A stretch of DNA of 64,000 bases, from the NCBI GenBank assembly GCA_964417925.1, contig CAYQJV010000004.1, positions 14,038 through 78,037 of the forward strand. The letters run 5' to 3'. The DNA is from CAYQJV01 sp964417925 (lineage in GTDB: Bacteria > Hydrothermota > Tepidihabitantia > B3-TA06 > CAYQJV01). The translations under genes were made by a program, and so were the position numbers. Positions 26,610 through 35,101 of the stretch are shown here, one piece after another. The notes beneath the pieces were generated by a model that was not told where the DNA came from, searched no databases, and saw nothing but the letters and a program-made list of their open reading frames with translations. How positions within the stretch are numbered: position 1 is the stretch's first letter; each line of letters begins with the position of its first letter.

Positions 26610-27358
26610 AAAATTATAAAAAAGAGCATAAAACTCACACCAAAACAGTAAAAAGAAAAAAGCCATAATCTTTTCGTGATCACTGCTTTTTTAAGTAAAA
26701 AGAGAGCAAAAACTCCTGCAATAAAGGATATTACTACTGCTGTAATAGCTTTGCAAATACCTATACTTTCTATATCTTTTATTTCAAGCAATGTTGCACC
26801 CAGGATAGCAGGAATTGAAAGTAAAAATGAAAAATCAAAAGCCTCTTCTCTTTTTACCTTACTGAAAATACCTGCAGATATTATAATTCCTGATCTTGAA
26901 ACCCCAGGAATAATAGCAAAGGCTTGACCTATTCCCATTACAATAGCCGAAAAAATATCAACATTTTTCTTACTATTTCTAAAAAACTTCGTAATAAAAA
27001 GGACAACTCCTGTGAATAAGAAGAAAAATGGAATGAAATGTATATTTTCAAACACTTTTTTTATATCTTCTTTTAAAAAAATACCTACAATTCCAGCAGG
27101 AATTGAAGCCACTATGATAAAAATGAAATATTTAATTTCGGTAACCTCTCCCTTTAAAACCCCTTTTACCAGATTTACAATCTTTTTTCTAAAGAAGAAA
27201 AGAACTGCCAAAAGAGTTCCAAAGTGCATCAAAACTGTATAGGAAATTCGCTCCTCTATTCCCAAAAAATGTTCAAAAACAACAAGATGACCTGAACTTG
27301 ATACAGGAAGGAACTCTGTAATTCCTTGAATAATTGCAAGGATTATAATCTCTATCAT
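26606..27358 (-). CDS. uppP: Undecaprenyl-diphosphatase
   Basis: A 250-residue integral membrane protein (BacA type) that removes a phosphate from undecaprenyl diphosphate so the lipid carrier can be reused. GITEFLPVSSSGHLVVFEHFLG and IPGVSRSGIIISAGIF are the two conserved motifs that meet at the active site. The start at 27358 (MIEIIILAIIQGITEF) overlaps the UbiA stop by 4 bases (ATGA); a 16-residue upstream extension is hydrophilic and unlike the family. It is the last gene of the envelope operon. Confidence 0.94.
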   Translation of the reverse strand: MIEIIILAIIQGITEFLPVSSSGHLVVFEHFLGIEERISYTVLMHFGTLLAVLFFFRKKIVNLVKGVLKGEVTEIKYFIFIIVASIPAGIVGIFLKEDIKKVFENIHFIPFFFLFTGVVLFITKFFRNSKKNVDIFSAIVMGIGQAFAIIPGVSRSGIIISAGIFSKVKREEAFDFSFLLSIPAILGATLLEIKDIESIGICKAITAVVISFIAGVFALFLLKKAVITKRLWLFSFYCFGVSFMLFFIIF

Positions 27359-28167
27359 ACCAGCAATAATACTCCAAGTCCTGGAATCATGAGGAATTTC
27401 ATACACCTTTCTACTTTTGATGCAAAATTCAGTTTAAACAACATCAAAAGAATTAAAACAAAAAAAGGCACATCAACAAAAAATATAACACTTACAAGAT
27501 AATGAGTACTGAAGTATCCTTTTATCCAGGGTAAAAAAGTACTAAGTATGAAAAAAAGTCCTGTAAAAAAAGAGAATATAACTGACTTTCTTTTACCAAT
27601 AACTATGGGAAGTGTTTTCATCCCGAGTCTTTTATCCCCTTCTATATCCTCCACATCCTTTATTATCTCCCTTGTTAAGTGAAAGAAGAATACCATAGAA
27701 GCAGGAAATATAAATAGTTTTAACTTACCGTGGTAACCTGCAACGAACAAAAATATGGATGCAGAAACAAAGGATACTGTAATATTGCCTATTAAAGGCA
27801 TCCTCTTTAAAAAAGCACTATAAAAAAATAAAAGCAATGAAACCGTGAGGGTGATAAAAAAAACAATTTTATTTATAAAATAGGATATACCAATCCCTAT
27901 AACAAAAAGTAGCGTAGAGTAAAGTAAGGCTTTCTTTTTAGAAATCTTCCCGCATACAATAGGCCTCTTGGGATGTTCAATCCTATCGGTTTCAACATCA
28001 AAGAAATCATTTATCACATTACCTGCAGCAGTAATAAATATCACCACAACAGCTCCCAGTATATCCTTGAACAGAAATACCTCTGATGAAAGATAAAGGG
28101 CAACCGAAAAAGATAATAAAGCAATCAAAAGGTTCAAAGGCCTTGTAATAACCAGGTAATGCATCAA
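27355..28167 (-). CDS. UbiA-family prenyltransferase, DGGGP-synthase-like
   Basis: A 270-residue protein with about eight membrane helices. The two aspartate-rich motifs that bind Mg-prenyl diphosphate are NVINDFFDVETDRIEHPKRPI (about 48-68) and KDVEDIEGDKRLGMKTLPI (about 165-183). NDFFD..TDRI..PKRPI followed by a KDVEDIEGD motif is the pattern of digeranylgeranylglyceryl phosphate synthase rather than of UbiA, MenA or protohaem farnesyltransferase. DGGGP synthase attaches the second isoprenoid chain in archaeal-type ether lipids; relatives occur in FCB bacteria. It lies between the Wzi-like barrel and uppP with 4-base overlaps on both sides. Confidence 0.8.
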   Translation of the reverse strand: MMHYLVITRPLNLLIALLSFSVALYLSSEVFLFKDILGAVVVIFITAAGNVINDFFDVETDRIEHPKRPIVCGKISKKKALLYSTLLFVIGIGISYFINKIVFFITLTVSLLLFFYSAFLKRMPLIGNITVSFVSASIFLFVAGYHGKLKLFIFPASMVFFFHLTREIIKDVEDIEGDKRLGMKTLPIVIGKRKSVIFSFFTGLFFILSTFLPWIKGYFSTHYLVSVIFFVDVPFFVLILLMLFKLNFASKVERCMKFLMIPGLGVLLLV

Positions 28168-29486
28168 AATCTCAGTATTGAGCTAAAGTTTATTAAAAAC
28201 TCTCTCTGTGTTAAGCCTAACTCATGGTCTTTGTTGGAAGTGTTTTTAAATCCAATTTCTATTTTCTGATACAATGGTCCTACAAAAAATATAACTCCTG
28301 TATTAAATTCAAAAGAAATCTCAACAACTCCTGAAGGAAAAGGTGGAAACATATCACCTTTTTCTTCACTATAATCTTTCCATACCGTTCCTTCTCCCTT
28401 CCTTTTAAACTCTCCTCTGATAAAAAATCTGTTATGGGGGCTTATCAAAGGAACTTCTACCTGTGTTGAGAAAATATCTCCATCTGGACCAAGAAAATGT
28501 CCAAGAATTTTACCTCTTATTGTATAATTATTTTCATCAAACCTTTGTGCATAAACCCATTTCTGTATGACAGTGTATTCAACTCTTAATGAAGTGTTAC
28601 CAAATTCAGTAATAAAAACACCAAAAGTAGCCCCCAACTTATCTGGACTATCTCTTTCATAGGAAAAATCATCTATCAATAACTCAGAATAAATTCTATT
28701 TTTTAAAAAATAGTACGAAAAATCTGCACTCCAAAGAATATTATGATCTTCTCTATTGTTCCATTGAAAAAGATAATAAAATCCAATAGGATTTAAATAG
28801 ATAGGGAAAAAGTATTTGGAAAATACAACAGCCTCAGAAAAACCGATTTCTAAATTATTTTTTAAATATTCAAACCTATGCATAGATATGTACCTATTCT
28901 TTTCTAAATAACCTACAATATGGTAAAAACTGAATTTTTTTAAAATATAAATACTGTATCCAATATGATCAAGCCCTACGGGAGATGAAAGAAAAAGTCC
29001 ATCTCTCCAAAAATGTCCAAAGGAAATTCTTGCCCTTCCCGCAAAAATATTAATCCAAGAAAAACCCATCCTTAAAAGAGCCTCTGGAATTTCAGCTATA
29101 ACTTTTTCTTTCCAAGGTTTTCCATCAAAAGATAAAGTATCAAATCCTGAAAAAACATTTACCCTGTGTAATGCTGTATACTCCAAATTCTTTATTTTGC
29201 CGTATATTAAAAAATTACCCCTCCATAGAAAAGAATCAGGAGAAAAAATAACTCCAGGATAAAATTTCACCTCTATTTCCTTAGGATCCTTAAAGTATCT
29301 ATCAAGATATTGAATATAAAATTTTTCTCTTTCAGATAATATCTTCTTTTTAATATTTAATACTGAAAAAGCATATGGAGACATGGAAGGAACTCTTATA
29401 ACTCTTCGTGCATCAAGATAATCAAGCATCTCAACAAAGTCACAATCAGGGGGTATAATGTTCAATAGAAAAAGCAAAACCATCAA
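28164..29486 (-). CDS. Outer-membrane beta-barrel, Wzi/capsule-assembly-like
   Basis: A 440-residue secreted protein with an N-terminal hydrophobic signal (VLLFLLNIIPP). Most of the protein is alternating aromatic and polar residues typical of transmembrane beta strands, and it ends with the outer-membrane C-terminal phenylalanine (INFSSILRF). WINIFAGRARISFGHFWRDGLFLSSPVGLDHIGYSI resembles the capsule assembly protein Wzi family, where such barrels bind surface polysaccharide. Assignment is by pattern only. It overlaps the Omp85 gene and the UbiA gene by 4 bases each. Confidence 0.6.
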   Translation of the reverse strand: MMVLLFLLNIIPPDCDFVEMLDYLDARRVIRVPSMSPYAFSVLNIKKKILSEREKFYIQYLDRYFKDPKEIEVKFYPGVIFSPDSFLWRGNFLIYGKIKNLEYTALHRVNVFSGFDTLSFDGKPWKEKVIAEIPEALLRMGFSWINIFAGRARISFGHFWRDGLFLSSPVGLDHIGYSIYILKKFSFYHIVGYLEKNRYISMHRFEYLKNNLEIGFSEAVVFSKYFFPIYLNPIGFYYLFQWNNREDHNILWSADFSYYFLKNRIYSELLIDDFSYERDSPDKLGATFGVFITEFGNTSLRVEYTVIQKWVYAQRFDENNYTIRGKILGHFLGPDGDIFSTQVEVPLISPHNRFFIRGEFKRKGEGTVWKDYSEEKGDMFPPFPSGVVEISFEFNTGVIFFVGPLYQKIEIGFKNTSNKDHELGLTQREFLINFSSILRF

Positions 29487-30655
29487 AATTCGTTTAAAAA
29501 TCTTAGATGTATTTTTGCCCTATTCAAAACCCCTTCAGGAATTCCGACCGAAAGTTTAACTTTAAACTCTTCATTCTCAAGCACCATTCCTACACCATAA
29601 GAGTAAATAAAATTAGAAAGTTCAATAAGCCCAAAGTCATAGAATAAAAATAAAATTTTAAAAAGGAAAATCTCATTTCTCTGCCAGTACACACTTCGGG
29701 AAGTAAATTCATTTTCATAATACCCTCTAACTGAGGATGCACCGCCTGTTTTTACAAGTTCTATTGAGTCTATCCTATCTGCTTTTATATTTTTAAACAT
29801 ATACTCTATATTTAACTTTTTATAATCTATGGTACCGTAAAAGGACACACTATAAAACTCATAACCACTATTTAACACTACATTAAACAACCTGCTCTCC
29901 ATCCCTCCTTCAATCAATCTTCTTGTAAACTGTATCTTCGGCGTCTTTAAAATTCTTGTTCGCGTTCCCCAAAACACCAAAACTTTTTGTGTAAAAGGGT
30001 ATTTGACTCCAATTCCTGTCTCAAAAACCATTGAAGTAGTATCTTGGGAGGTAAAGGAGACATCACCGTATATAATTAAAGGAAGACCTAAAAACCATCC
30101 TGTTTCTACTCTTGAAAAGTACTTCTGATATTGTTGAGGTAGTGAAACCCATGAAAGATTCAACTTCTCTCTACATCCTAAAAAATTATCAAGTACTGCA
30201 TTTACCGTTCCCACAGGTCTTTCTTGCCAAGAAAAAATTCCATTTATCAAATTACTTCTTTTCTCTTCTGCTTCAAACTGAATGATATACCCTGCTTTAT
30301 CTTTTAACAAACTAAAAGAGTTCACTTCTATTCCTGCTTTTTTCAAATACTTTATGTATCTTTCCCGTACTGTATCTGAATACACAAAAGGAGAAAAAGA
30401 AATAATTTTTTTTAAAATAGAACAGGAAGTATATACATTTCCATGAAATTTAATATCTTTCACATAGACTTTTTCATGAGGAAATATTCGCAGATAAAGA
30501 AGAGAATCATCTATCCCGTCTATTTTTATTTCACAAAAGGGATATCCTTTGTTGGAATAATCTTCTAAAATCAACTCTATATTTGAAAAAGATTCCATAG
30601 GAATCTGTAAAAAAGAACACAGAGGTATCAAGATAAAAATAAGTATGGCTTCCAT
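29483..30655 (-). CDS. Omp85/BamA-TamA-family outer-membrane protein, short
   Basis: A 390-residue protein: signal peptide (ILIFILIPLCSFLQ), one or two POTRA-like domains (about 25-130, with VYVKDIKFHGNVYTSCSILKKIISF), and a 16-strand-type barrel. GGASSVRGYYENEF is the conserved Omp85 loop-6 motif (VRGY) and the protein ends with F (IHLRFLNEF). BamA normally has five POTRAs and about 800 residues, so this is a short accessory Omp85, perhaps serving the barrel encoded just downstream. Its start lies 28 bases inside the HNH gene. Confidence 0.8.
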   Translation of the reverse strand: MEAILIFILIPLCSFLQIPMESFSNIELILEDYSNKGYPFCEIKIDGIDDSLLYLRIFPHEKVYVKDIKFHGNVYTSCSILKKIISFSPFVYSDTVRERYIKYLKKAGIEVNSFSLLKDKAGYIIQFEAEEKRSNLINGIFSWQERPVGTVNAVLDNFLGCREKLNLSWVSLPQQYQKYFSRVETGWFLGLPLIIYGDVSFTSQDTTSMVFETGIGVKYPFTQKVLVFWGTRTRILKTPKIQFTRRLIEGGMESRLFNVVLNSGYEFYSVSFYGTIDYKKLNIEYMFKNIKADRIDSIELVKTGGASSVRGYYENEFTSRSVYWQRNEIFLFKILFLFYDFGLIELSNFIYSYGVGMVLENEEFKVKLSVGIPEGVLNRAKIHLRFLNEF

Positions 30656-31170
30656 TGTGGAGGAGGATTGGTAATGGAACGGAGGACAAAAGTAAAATAA
30701 TGGGGTTTCTTAGGTTTCTTAAGTAACTTCATTCCTGCCTGAGCAGGAGTTCTGTTCCCCTTCTTAGCATTGCACTCCTCACAGGCACATACCAAATTTT
30801 CCCACGTATCTTTCCCCCCTTTTTCTTTTGGTATCACATGGTCTATTGTCATCCTCTGTTTCTGCTTTCCACAGTATTGACATGTGTAGTTATCTCTTCT
30901 CATAATGTTTGCCTTTGTTAATGGAACATCTCTTCGTTGTATTTTGACATAGTAATTTAGTCTTAAAACTGAAGGTAAAGGGATGGAGGTGGAGACAGAT
31001 CTCACTATAACTTCATCTTCTTTCTCTATTATCTCTGCCTTTCCTAAAAATATAAGAGTAATAGCACGCTTAGCATGACATATAGTTAATGGCTCATAAC
31101 TCTGATTAAGAACAAGAACCTTTTTGTTTAGGATGTTATCTTCCTCCTTGTATAAATATCTCTTTTTCAC
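30628..31170 (-). CDS. HNH endonuclease (McrA-like)
   Basis: Up to 180 residues. KVLVLNQSYEPLTICHAKRAITLIFLGKAEII is the N-terminal domain usual in this HNH subfamily. YTCQYCGKQKQRMTIDHVIPKEKGGKDTWENLVCACEECNAKKGNRTPAQAGMKLLKKP gives the HNH nuclease with two CxxC zinc pairs. Members are often encoded singly in bacterial chromosomes and their targets are unknown. The GTG at 31170 would start inside the TPR gene with no ribosome site. An AGGAGG at 31148-31143 sits 8 bases before an in-frame ATC (31134), which would give a start just before NKKVLVLN. The true start is open. Confidence 0.85.
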   Translation of the reverse strand: MKKRYLYKEEDNILNKKVLVLNQSYEPLTICHAKRAITLIFLGKAEIIEKEDEVIVRSVSTSIPLPSVLRLNYYVKIQRRDVPLTKANIMRRDNYTCQYCGKQKQRMTIDHVIPKEKGGKDTWENLVCACEECNAKKGNRTPAQAGMKLLKKPKKPHYFTFVLRSITNPPPQWKPYLFLS

Positions 31171-32302
31171 ATCTCATTTTCAATTTGGTGAGATACTCTA
31201 TCCTCTTATTTGCATAAGAAGAAAAATTAGGATCTCCTTTTATTTTTGAAAAATAAGATATTCCAAGTTCACAATACCTTTTTGCTTCTCTCCATTTTTT
31301 TGCTTTAGCAGCTCTTACTGCTTTGTGTGTATACAGTTCTCCATAAAGGGCAAAGGCAGGAAAATAATCTTCCTGCAATTTGAGAATTTTCTTAAGTTCA
31401 CTCTCTGCCTTTGCAAGATTTTTCACAGTAATATAGTAATCTGCCAAATGCAATCTCACAGCGGGATCATCGGGCTTGGTCTGAACAGCCTTCACATAAT
31501 ATTCCCTTGCTTTTCTGAATTTCTTTATCTTCATGTACATATCACCCAGTTTAACCATCACATCTGTATCGTCTGGCTTCTTGGAAAGTATGTAACTGTA
31601 ATGTTCTTCTGCTTTTTTATACTGCTTAAGTTCCACATATATATCTGCTATCTTCTCCCTTGCAATAAAATCTTCAGGATACTTTTCTATTATGGGAAGA
31701 AGATTCTTCAGAGCTTCTTTATACCTTTTCTGTTTAAGCAAAAAATCTGCATAGTGATTTCTTAAAGCAAGATTACTTGGATTAGTAGCAATTCCGCTTT
31801 TATATACAGAATCTGCCTTTTCCTTTTCATTCATTCTTTCATAGGCATTTGCTATTCCAAGATAAAAATCTGCCTCTGTAGAATCGTATTTCAGTCCTTC
31901 ATAATAGACTACAAGGGCACTGTCATATTTACCCATCGCTAAGTAAACTCCGCCAAGTCCAAGATATCCTTTTATACTATCAGGATATAGTTTTATTGCC
32001 TTTTCATACAACTCTTTTGCATTTGTTATATCTCTTAAATCCTGATAAGTCCTTGCAGCACCTATAATTGCACTATATAGAGTAGAGTCTATCTTCAATG
32101 CCTCCAAGAAATTCTCCAGGGCTTTATCGTATCTTTTCTTTTTATAATAATCCACTGCAATACTTACATATTGTAAAGCCTCGGAGATCTTCAAAGTGTC
32201 TGTAGATGTAAGCACTTTCTTCTCAACCGTAGTACTAGGAGCGCATAGTTCGTTAGTTGCAAAAAACACAACAGTTAAAATTATAAATGCTATTTTTTTC
32301 AT
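31136..32302 (-). CDS. Secreted TPR-repeat protein
   Basis: A 388-residue protein with a signal peptide (MKKIAFIILTVVFFATNELCA) and about eight to nine tetratricopeptide repeats (for example YDKALENFLEALKIDSTLYSA, YDSALVVYYEGLKYDSTEADFYLG, YKKAEEHYSYILSKKPDD). TPR arrays are scaffolds for protein complexes; here probably periplasmic. The start at 32302 is chosen because GGAGGT stands 8 bases before it; the ATG at 32317 is part of that Shine-Dalgarno site. It follows tRNA-Ala on the same strand with no separate promoter visible and heads an operon running to uppP. Confidence 0.85.
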   Translation of the reverse strand: MKKIAFIILTVVFFATNELCAPSTTVEKKVLTSTDTLKISEALQYVSIAVDYYKKKRYDKALENFLEALKIDSTLYSAIIGAARTYQDLRDITNAKELYEKAIKLYPDSIKGYLGLGGVYLAMGKYDSALVVYYEGLKYDSTEADFYLGIANAYERMNEKEKADSVYKSGIATNPSNLALRNHYADFLLKQKRYKEALKNLLPIIEKYPEDFIAREKIADIYVELKQYKKAEEHYSYILSKKPDDTDVMVKLGDMYMKIKKFRKAREYYVKAVQTKPDDPAVRLHLADYYITVKNLAKAESELKKILKLQEDYFPAFALYGELYTHKAVRAAKAKKWREAKRYCELGISYFSKIKGDPNFSSYANKRIEYLTKLKMRCEKEIFIQGGR

Positions 32303-32341
32303 ATTCTTCACCTCCATTTATCAAATTATCAAACTCTTTAA

Positions 32342-32414
32342 TGGAGCCGACGGGACTTGAACCCGTGACCTCCGCGCTGCCAGCGCGGCGCTCTCCCAAC
32401 TGAGCTACGGCCCC
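32342..32414 (-). tRNA. tRNA-Ala (anticodon GGC)
   Basis: A 73-base cloverleaf. The acceptor stem is GGGGCCG/CGGCTCC (one G-U pair) with discriminator A. The anticodon arm is CCGCG-CTGGCAG-CGCGG with GGC at 34-36. The T arm contains GGGTTCAAGTCCC. CCA is not encoded. Confidence 0.95.
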
Positions 32415-32423
32415 TTATTTTAA

Positions 32424-32451
32424 ATTTTATTTACGCTTGTAAAAAAGTCAA
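32424..32451 (-). promoter_or_regulatory. Promoter for tRNA-Ala and the TPR operon
   Basis: On the minus strand TTGACT (32451-32446), 16 bases, TAAAAT (32429-32424), 9 bases to the tRNA 5' end. Confidence 0.75.
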
Positions 32452-32493
32452 ATTACTATCGTTAGAAACCATTAATTTTTTATCAAGAAAAAA

Positions 32494-33003
32494 TTAATAC
32501 CTTTCTTCCACTGATATTGTAAGAATTGTATCGCCCTTTTTTATTTTATCTACTATCTCCATACCATAATCCACTTCACCTATTACAGTGTATTTTCCAT
32601 CAAGTTGAGGCATATCTTTTTTACATATAAAAAATTGACATGAATTGGTATTGGGCTTTCCAAAATTTGCCATTGAGACGGTGCCTCTTTTATGATGTAA
32701 TTTCTTTCCTTCTTTATCATCTGCAACTATATACCCTGCGGTACCTGTTCCATCTCCTCGTGGGTCTCCTCCTTGAACTATATTATCGGTAACAAGATGG
32801 AAGGTAAGACCATTGTAAAAACCTTTTTTGGCAAGTTTTGTAATATTTTTAACATTTATGGGAGATTTATCTTTATATAGTTTAATTCCAAAAACTCCTC
32901 TTCCTTTTACCTGAACAAGCATGTATATTTCTTTTGGTTCTTTGGGTTTTGAAGAACAAGAAAGAACCAAAAGGAGAGTTATCAAAAGCTTTAAAAATTT
33001 CAT
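32494..33003 (-). CDS. Cyclophilin-type peptidyl-prolyl isomerase lipoprotein
   Basis: A 169-residue protein with a lipoprotein signal (LLITLLLVLSC; lipid anchor on Cys16) and a cyclophilin domain. FYNGLTFHLVTDNIVQGGDPRGDGTGTAGY corresponds to the conserved F-H-R-x-IQGGD segment, though the catalytic arginine position reads L-V-T here. GTVSMANFGKPNTNSCQFFICKKDMPQLDGKYTVIGEV is the rest of the active-site face. It would assist folding in the periplasm. The altered HR motif could mean reduced isomerase activity. An AAGGAGG precedes the ATG and its own promoter lies 34 bases upstream. Confidence 0.85.
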   Translation of the reverse strand: MKFLKLLITLLLVLSCSSKPKEPKEIYMLVQVKGRGVFGIKLYKDKSPINVKNITKLAKKGFYNGLTFHLVTDNIVQGGDPRGDGTGTAGYIVADDKEGKKLHHKRGTVSMANFGKPNTNSCQFFICKKDMPQLDGKYTVIGEVDYGMEIVDKIKKGDTILTISVEERY

Positions 33004-33036
33004 AGAACCTCCTTTTTTTTGAATTTTGCTCTTAAA

Positions 33037-33064
33037 ATTTTATCTGTGTATTTATCATTGTCAA
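33037..33064 (-). promoter_or_regulatory. Promoter for the cyclophilin gene
   Basis: On the minus strand TTGACA (33064-33059), 16 bases, TAAAAT (33042-33037). The leader is about 27 bases and carries an AAGGAGG Shine-Dalgarno site. Confidence 0.75.
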
Positions 33065-33135
33065 GAAATACTTTTATATTTTCTCATATTAACTTTTTCC
33101 AATGGAAAATAATTAACCTCTCAAATATAAATTTA

Positions 33136-33163
33136 TTGACTTTTTTAAATATAAGCGTAAATT
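33136..33163 (+). promoter_or_regulatory. Promoter for ptb-fabH
   Basis: TTGACT (33136-33141), 16 bases, TAAATT (33158-33163), with a leader of about 27 bases carrying AAGGAGG before the ATG at 33198. It is divergent from the cyclophilin promoter. Confidence 0.65.
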
Positions 33164-33197
33164 TATTAAAGACCTGGAAAACAAAAAGGAGGCAGGA

Positions 33198-34103
33198 ATG
33201 ATAAAAACTCTTGATGAAATTGTATCGCTTGTAAAATCAAAACCAAAAATGAGACTTGCAGTAGCATGTGGTGAGGACCCCCATACAATTGAAGCAGTAG
33301 CAAGGGGTGTAAAGGAAGATATGATAAATGTAACAATGGTGGGAAATAAGTCTCATATTGAACAGGTAGCAAAGGAATACTCCATTGACCCTTCAATTTT
33401 TGATATAATTGATGAACCTGATAAGATAAAGGCAACCAAAAAAGCAGTATCTCTGGTTAGGGAAGGAAAGGCTGATTTTCTGATGAAAGGACTTGTGGAT
33501 ACCGCAATATATATGCGAGCAATCCTTGATAAGGAAGAGGGACTTTTACCTGAAGGAAGAATTCTTTCCCATATCACTGTTTTACAGGTTCCCACATATC
33601 ACAAACTTCTTATAGGAATAGATGTAGCGGTAATAATTGCTCCAACCCTTGAACAAAAAATAACAATGATCAACTATGCTGTAGAAGTAGCACACATTTT
33701 GGGAATAGAAACACCCAAGGTAGCAGTCCTTGCTGCAGTAGAGAAAGTTAATCCTAAAATGCCTGCAACACTGGAGGCCGCTATCCTCTCCCAGATGCAG
33801 AAAAGAGGGCAAATAAAAGGATGTATAGTGGACGGCCCACTTGCCCTTGACCTTGCAGTATCTGAAGAAAGTAAAAAGATCAAAGGAGTCGTAAGTGATG
33901 TAGCAGGAGATGCAGATATTTTGATATTTCCTGATATTGAAGCAGGAAATATTTTTTATAAAGCAGCAGTCCATCTTGCTAAGGGAGAGATTGCAGCAAT
34001 AGTTGCAGGAGCAATGAAACCATGTGTTCTCACTTCAAGAGGCGATTCAGAAGATTCCAAATTTTACTCAATAGCTTTGGCTGCACTTGTAGCTGGTAAA
34101 TAA
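33198..34103 (+). CDS. Phosphate acetyl/butyryltransferase family enzyme
   Basis: A 301-residue protein of the Pta/Ptb family. RLAVACGEDPHTIEAVARGVKE opens the fold, and KADFLMKGLVDTAIYMRAIL, LSHITVLQVPTYHKLLIGIDVAVIIAPTLEQK and AKGEIAAIVAGAMKPCVLTSRGDSEDSKFYSIALA are typical of phosphate butyryltransferases. These swap CoA for phosphate on short acyl groups, giving acyl phosphate for ATP formation by a kinase. No butyrate or acetate kinase gene follows. It is followed 12 bases later by fabH, so a link to branched or short acyl-CoA supply for fatty acid priming is possible (inference). Confidence 0.85.
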   Translation: MIKTLDEIVSLVKSKPKMRLAVACGEDPHTIEAVARGVKEDMINVTMVGNKSHIEQVAKEYSIDPSIFDIIDEPDKIKATKKAVSLVREGKADFLMKGLVDTAIYMRAILDKEEGLLPEGRILSHITVLQVPTYHKLLIGIDVAVIIAPTLEQKITMINYAVEVAHILGIETPKVAVLAAVEKVNPKMPATLEAAILSQMQKRGQIKGCIVDGPLALDLAVSEESKKIKGVVSDVAGDADILIFPDIEAGNIFYKAAVHLAKGEIAAIVAGAMKPCVLTSRGDSEDSKFYSIALAALVAGK

Positions 34104-34115
34104 AAGGAGAAGTTA

Positions 34116-35096
34116 ATGAGAAGGTTAAAGATAATAGGTACAGGCAAATACCTCCCTGAAAAGATACTTACCAATTTTGACCTTGAAAAGATGGTGGATA
34201 CTTCAGATGAGTGGATAACAACAAGAACCGGAATAAAACAAAGGCATATTGCAAGGAATGACCAGGCCTCTTCGGATCTGGTGATTGAAGCTTCAAAACA
34301 GGCAATAAAAAATGCAGGAATAAAAAAGGAAGACATTGATGCAATAATCGTTGCCACCGTAACTCCGGATACCTTTTTCCCATCCACTGCATGTTGGGTG
34401 CAGAAAGGATTGGGAATAAAAAATATTCCTGCTTTTGATATCTCAGCTGCATGCTCTGGATTTCTGTATGGACTTGAAATTGTTTCAGGGCTCATAGAAA
34501 CAGGAATTGCAAAAACCGTCCTTCTTGTAGGAGTGGAGACTCTCTCTAAAATCACAAATTGGGAAGATAGAAGTACCTGTGTACTTTTTGGAGATGGAGC
34601 AGGAGTGGCAATAATTACAGCAACCACTGAAGATAGAGGAATAATGGGTTCTGTGTGGGGGGCAGATGGAACCCTTGGGGAACTTCTAATACAACCTGCT
34701 GGTGGAACCAGAATGCCTGCTACCCATGAAACTGTGGATAAAAAACTGCATACAATACACATGCAGGGAAATGAAGTATTTAAACACGCTGTTACAAAAA
34801 TGGGAGAAGCAGCCATTGAAGCGTTGAAAAGAGCAGGTATTAAAGGTGAAGAAGTTTCCCTTTTTATCCCCCATCAGGCAAATATAAGAATAATTGAAGC
34901 AACTTGTAAAAGGGCAAAAATCCCCATGGAAAAAACAATGGTTACCATAGACAAATATGGGAATATATCTGCTGCAACAATACCTATCACATTACACGAT
35001 GCTTTAGAGGAAAAAAGAATTAAAGACGGTGATATAATATTATTTGCTGCCTTTGGCGGTGGATTCACTTGGGCAGCTACTGTATTGAAATGGTAG
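34116..35096 (+). CDS. fabH: Beta-ketoacyl-ACP synthase III
   Basis: A 326-residue thiolase-fold enzyme that starts fatty acid synthesis by condensing acyl-CoA with malonyl-ACP. The catalytic Cys is in AFDISAACSGFLYGLE, His in FIPHQANIRIIEA and Asn in KYGNISAATIPI, forming the Cys-His-Asn triad. DTSDEWITTRTGIKQRHIA is the N-terminal FabH signature. An AAGGAGAAG precedes the ATG. It is cotranscribed with the upstream acyltransferase gene. Confidence 0.95.
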   Translation: MRRLKIIGTGKYLPEKILTNFDLEKMVDTSDEWITTRTGIKQRHIARNDQASSDLVIEASKQAIKNAGIKKEDIDAIIVATVTPDTFFPSTACWVQKGLGIKNIPAFDISAACSGFLYGLEIVSGLIETGIAKTVLLVGVETLSKITNWEDRSTCVLFGDGAGVAIITATTEDRGIMGSVWGADGTLGELLIQPAGGTRMPATHETVDKKLHTIHMQGNEVFKHAVTKMGEAAIEALKRAGIKGEEVSLFIPHQANIRIIEATCKRAKIPMEKTMVTIDKYGNISAATIPITLHDALEEKRIKDGDIILFAAFGGGFTWAATVLKW

Positions 35097-35101
35097 TTTA
35101 A

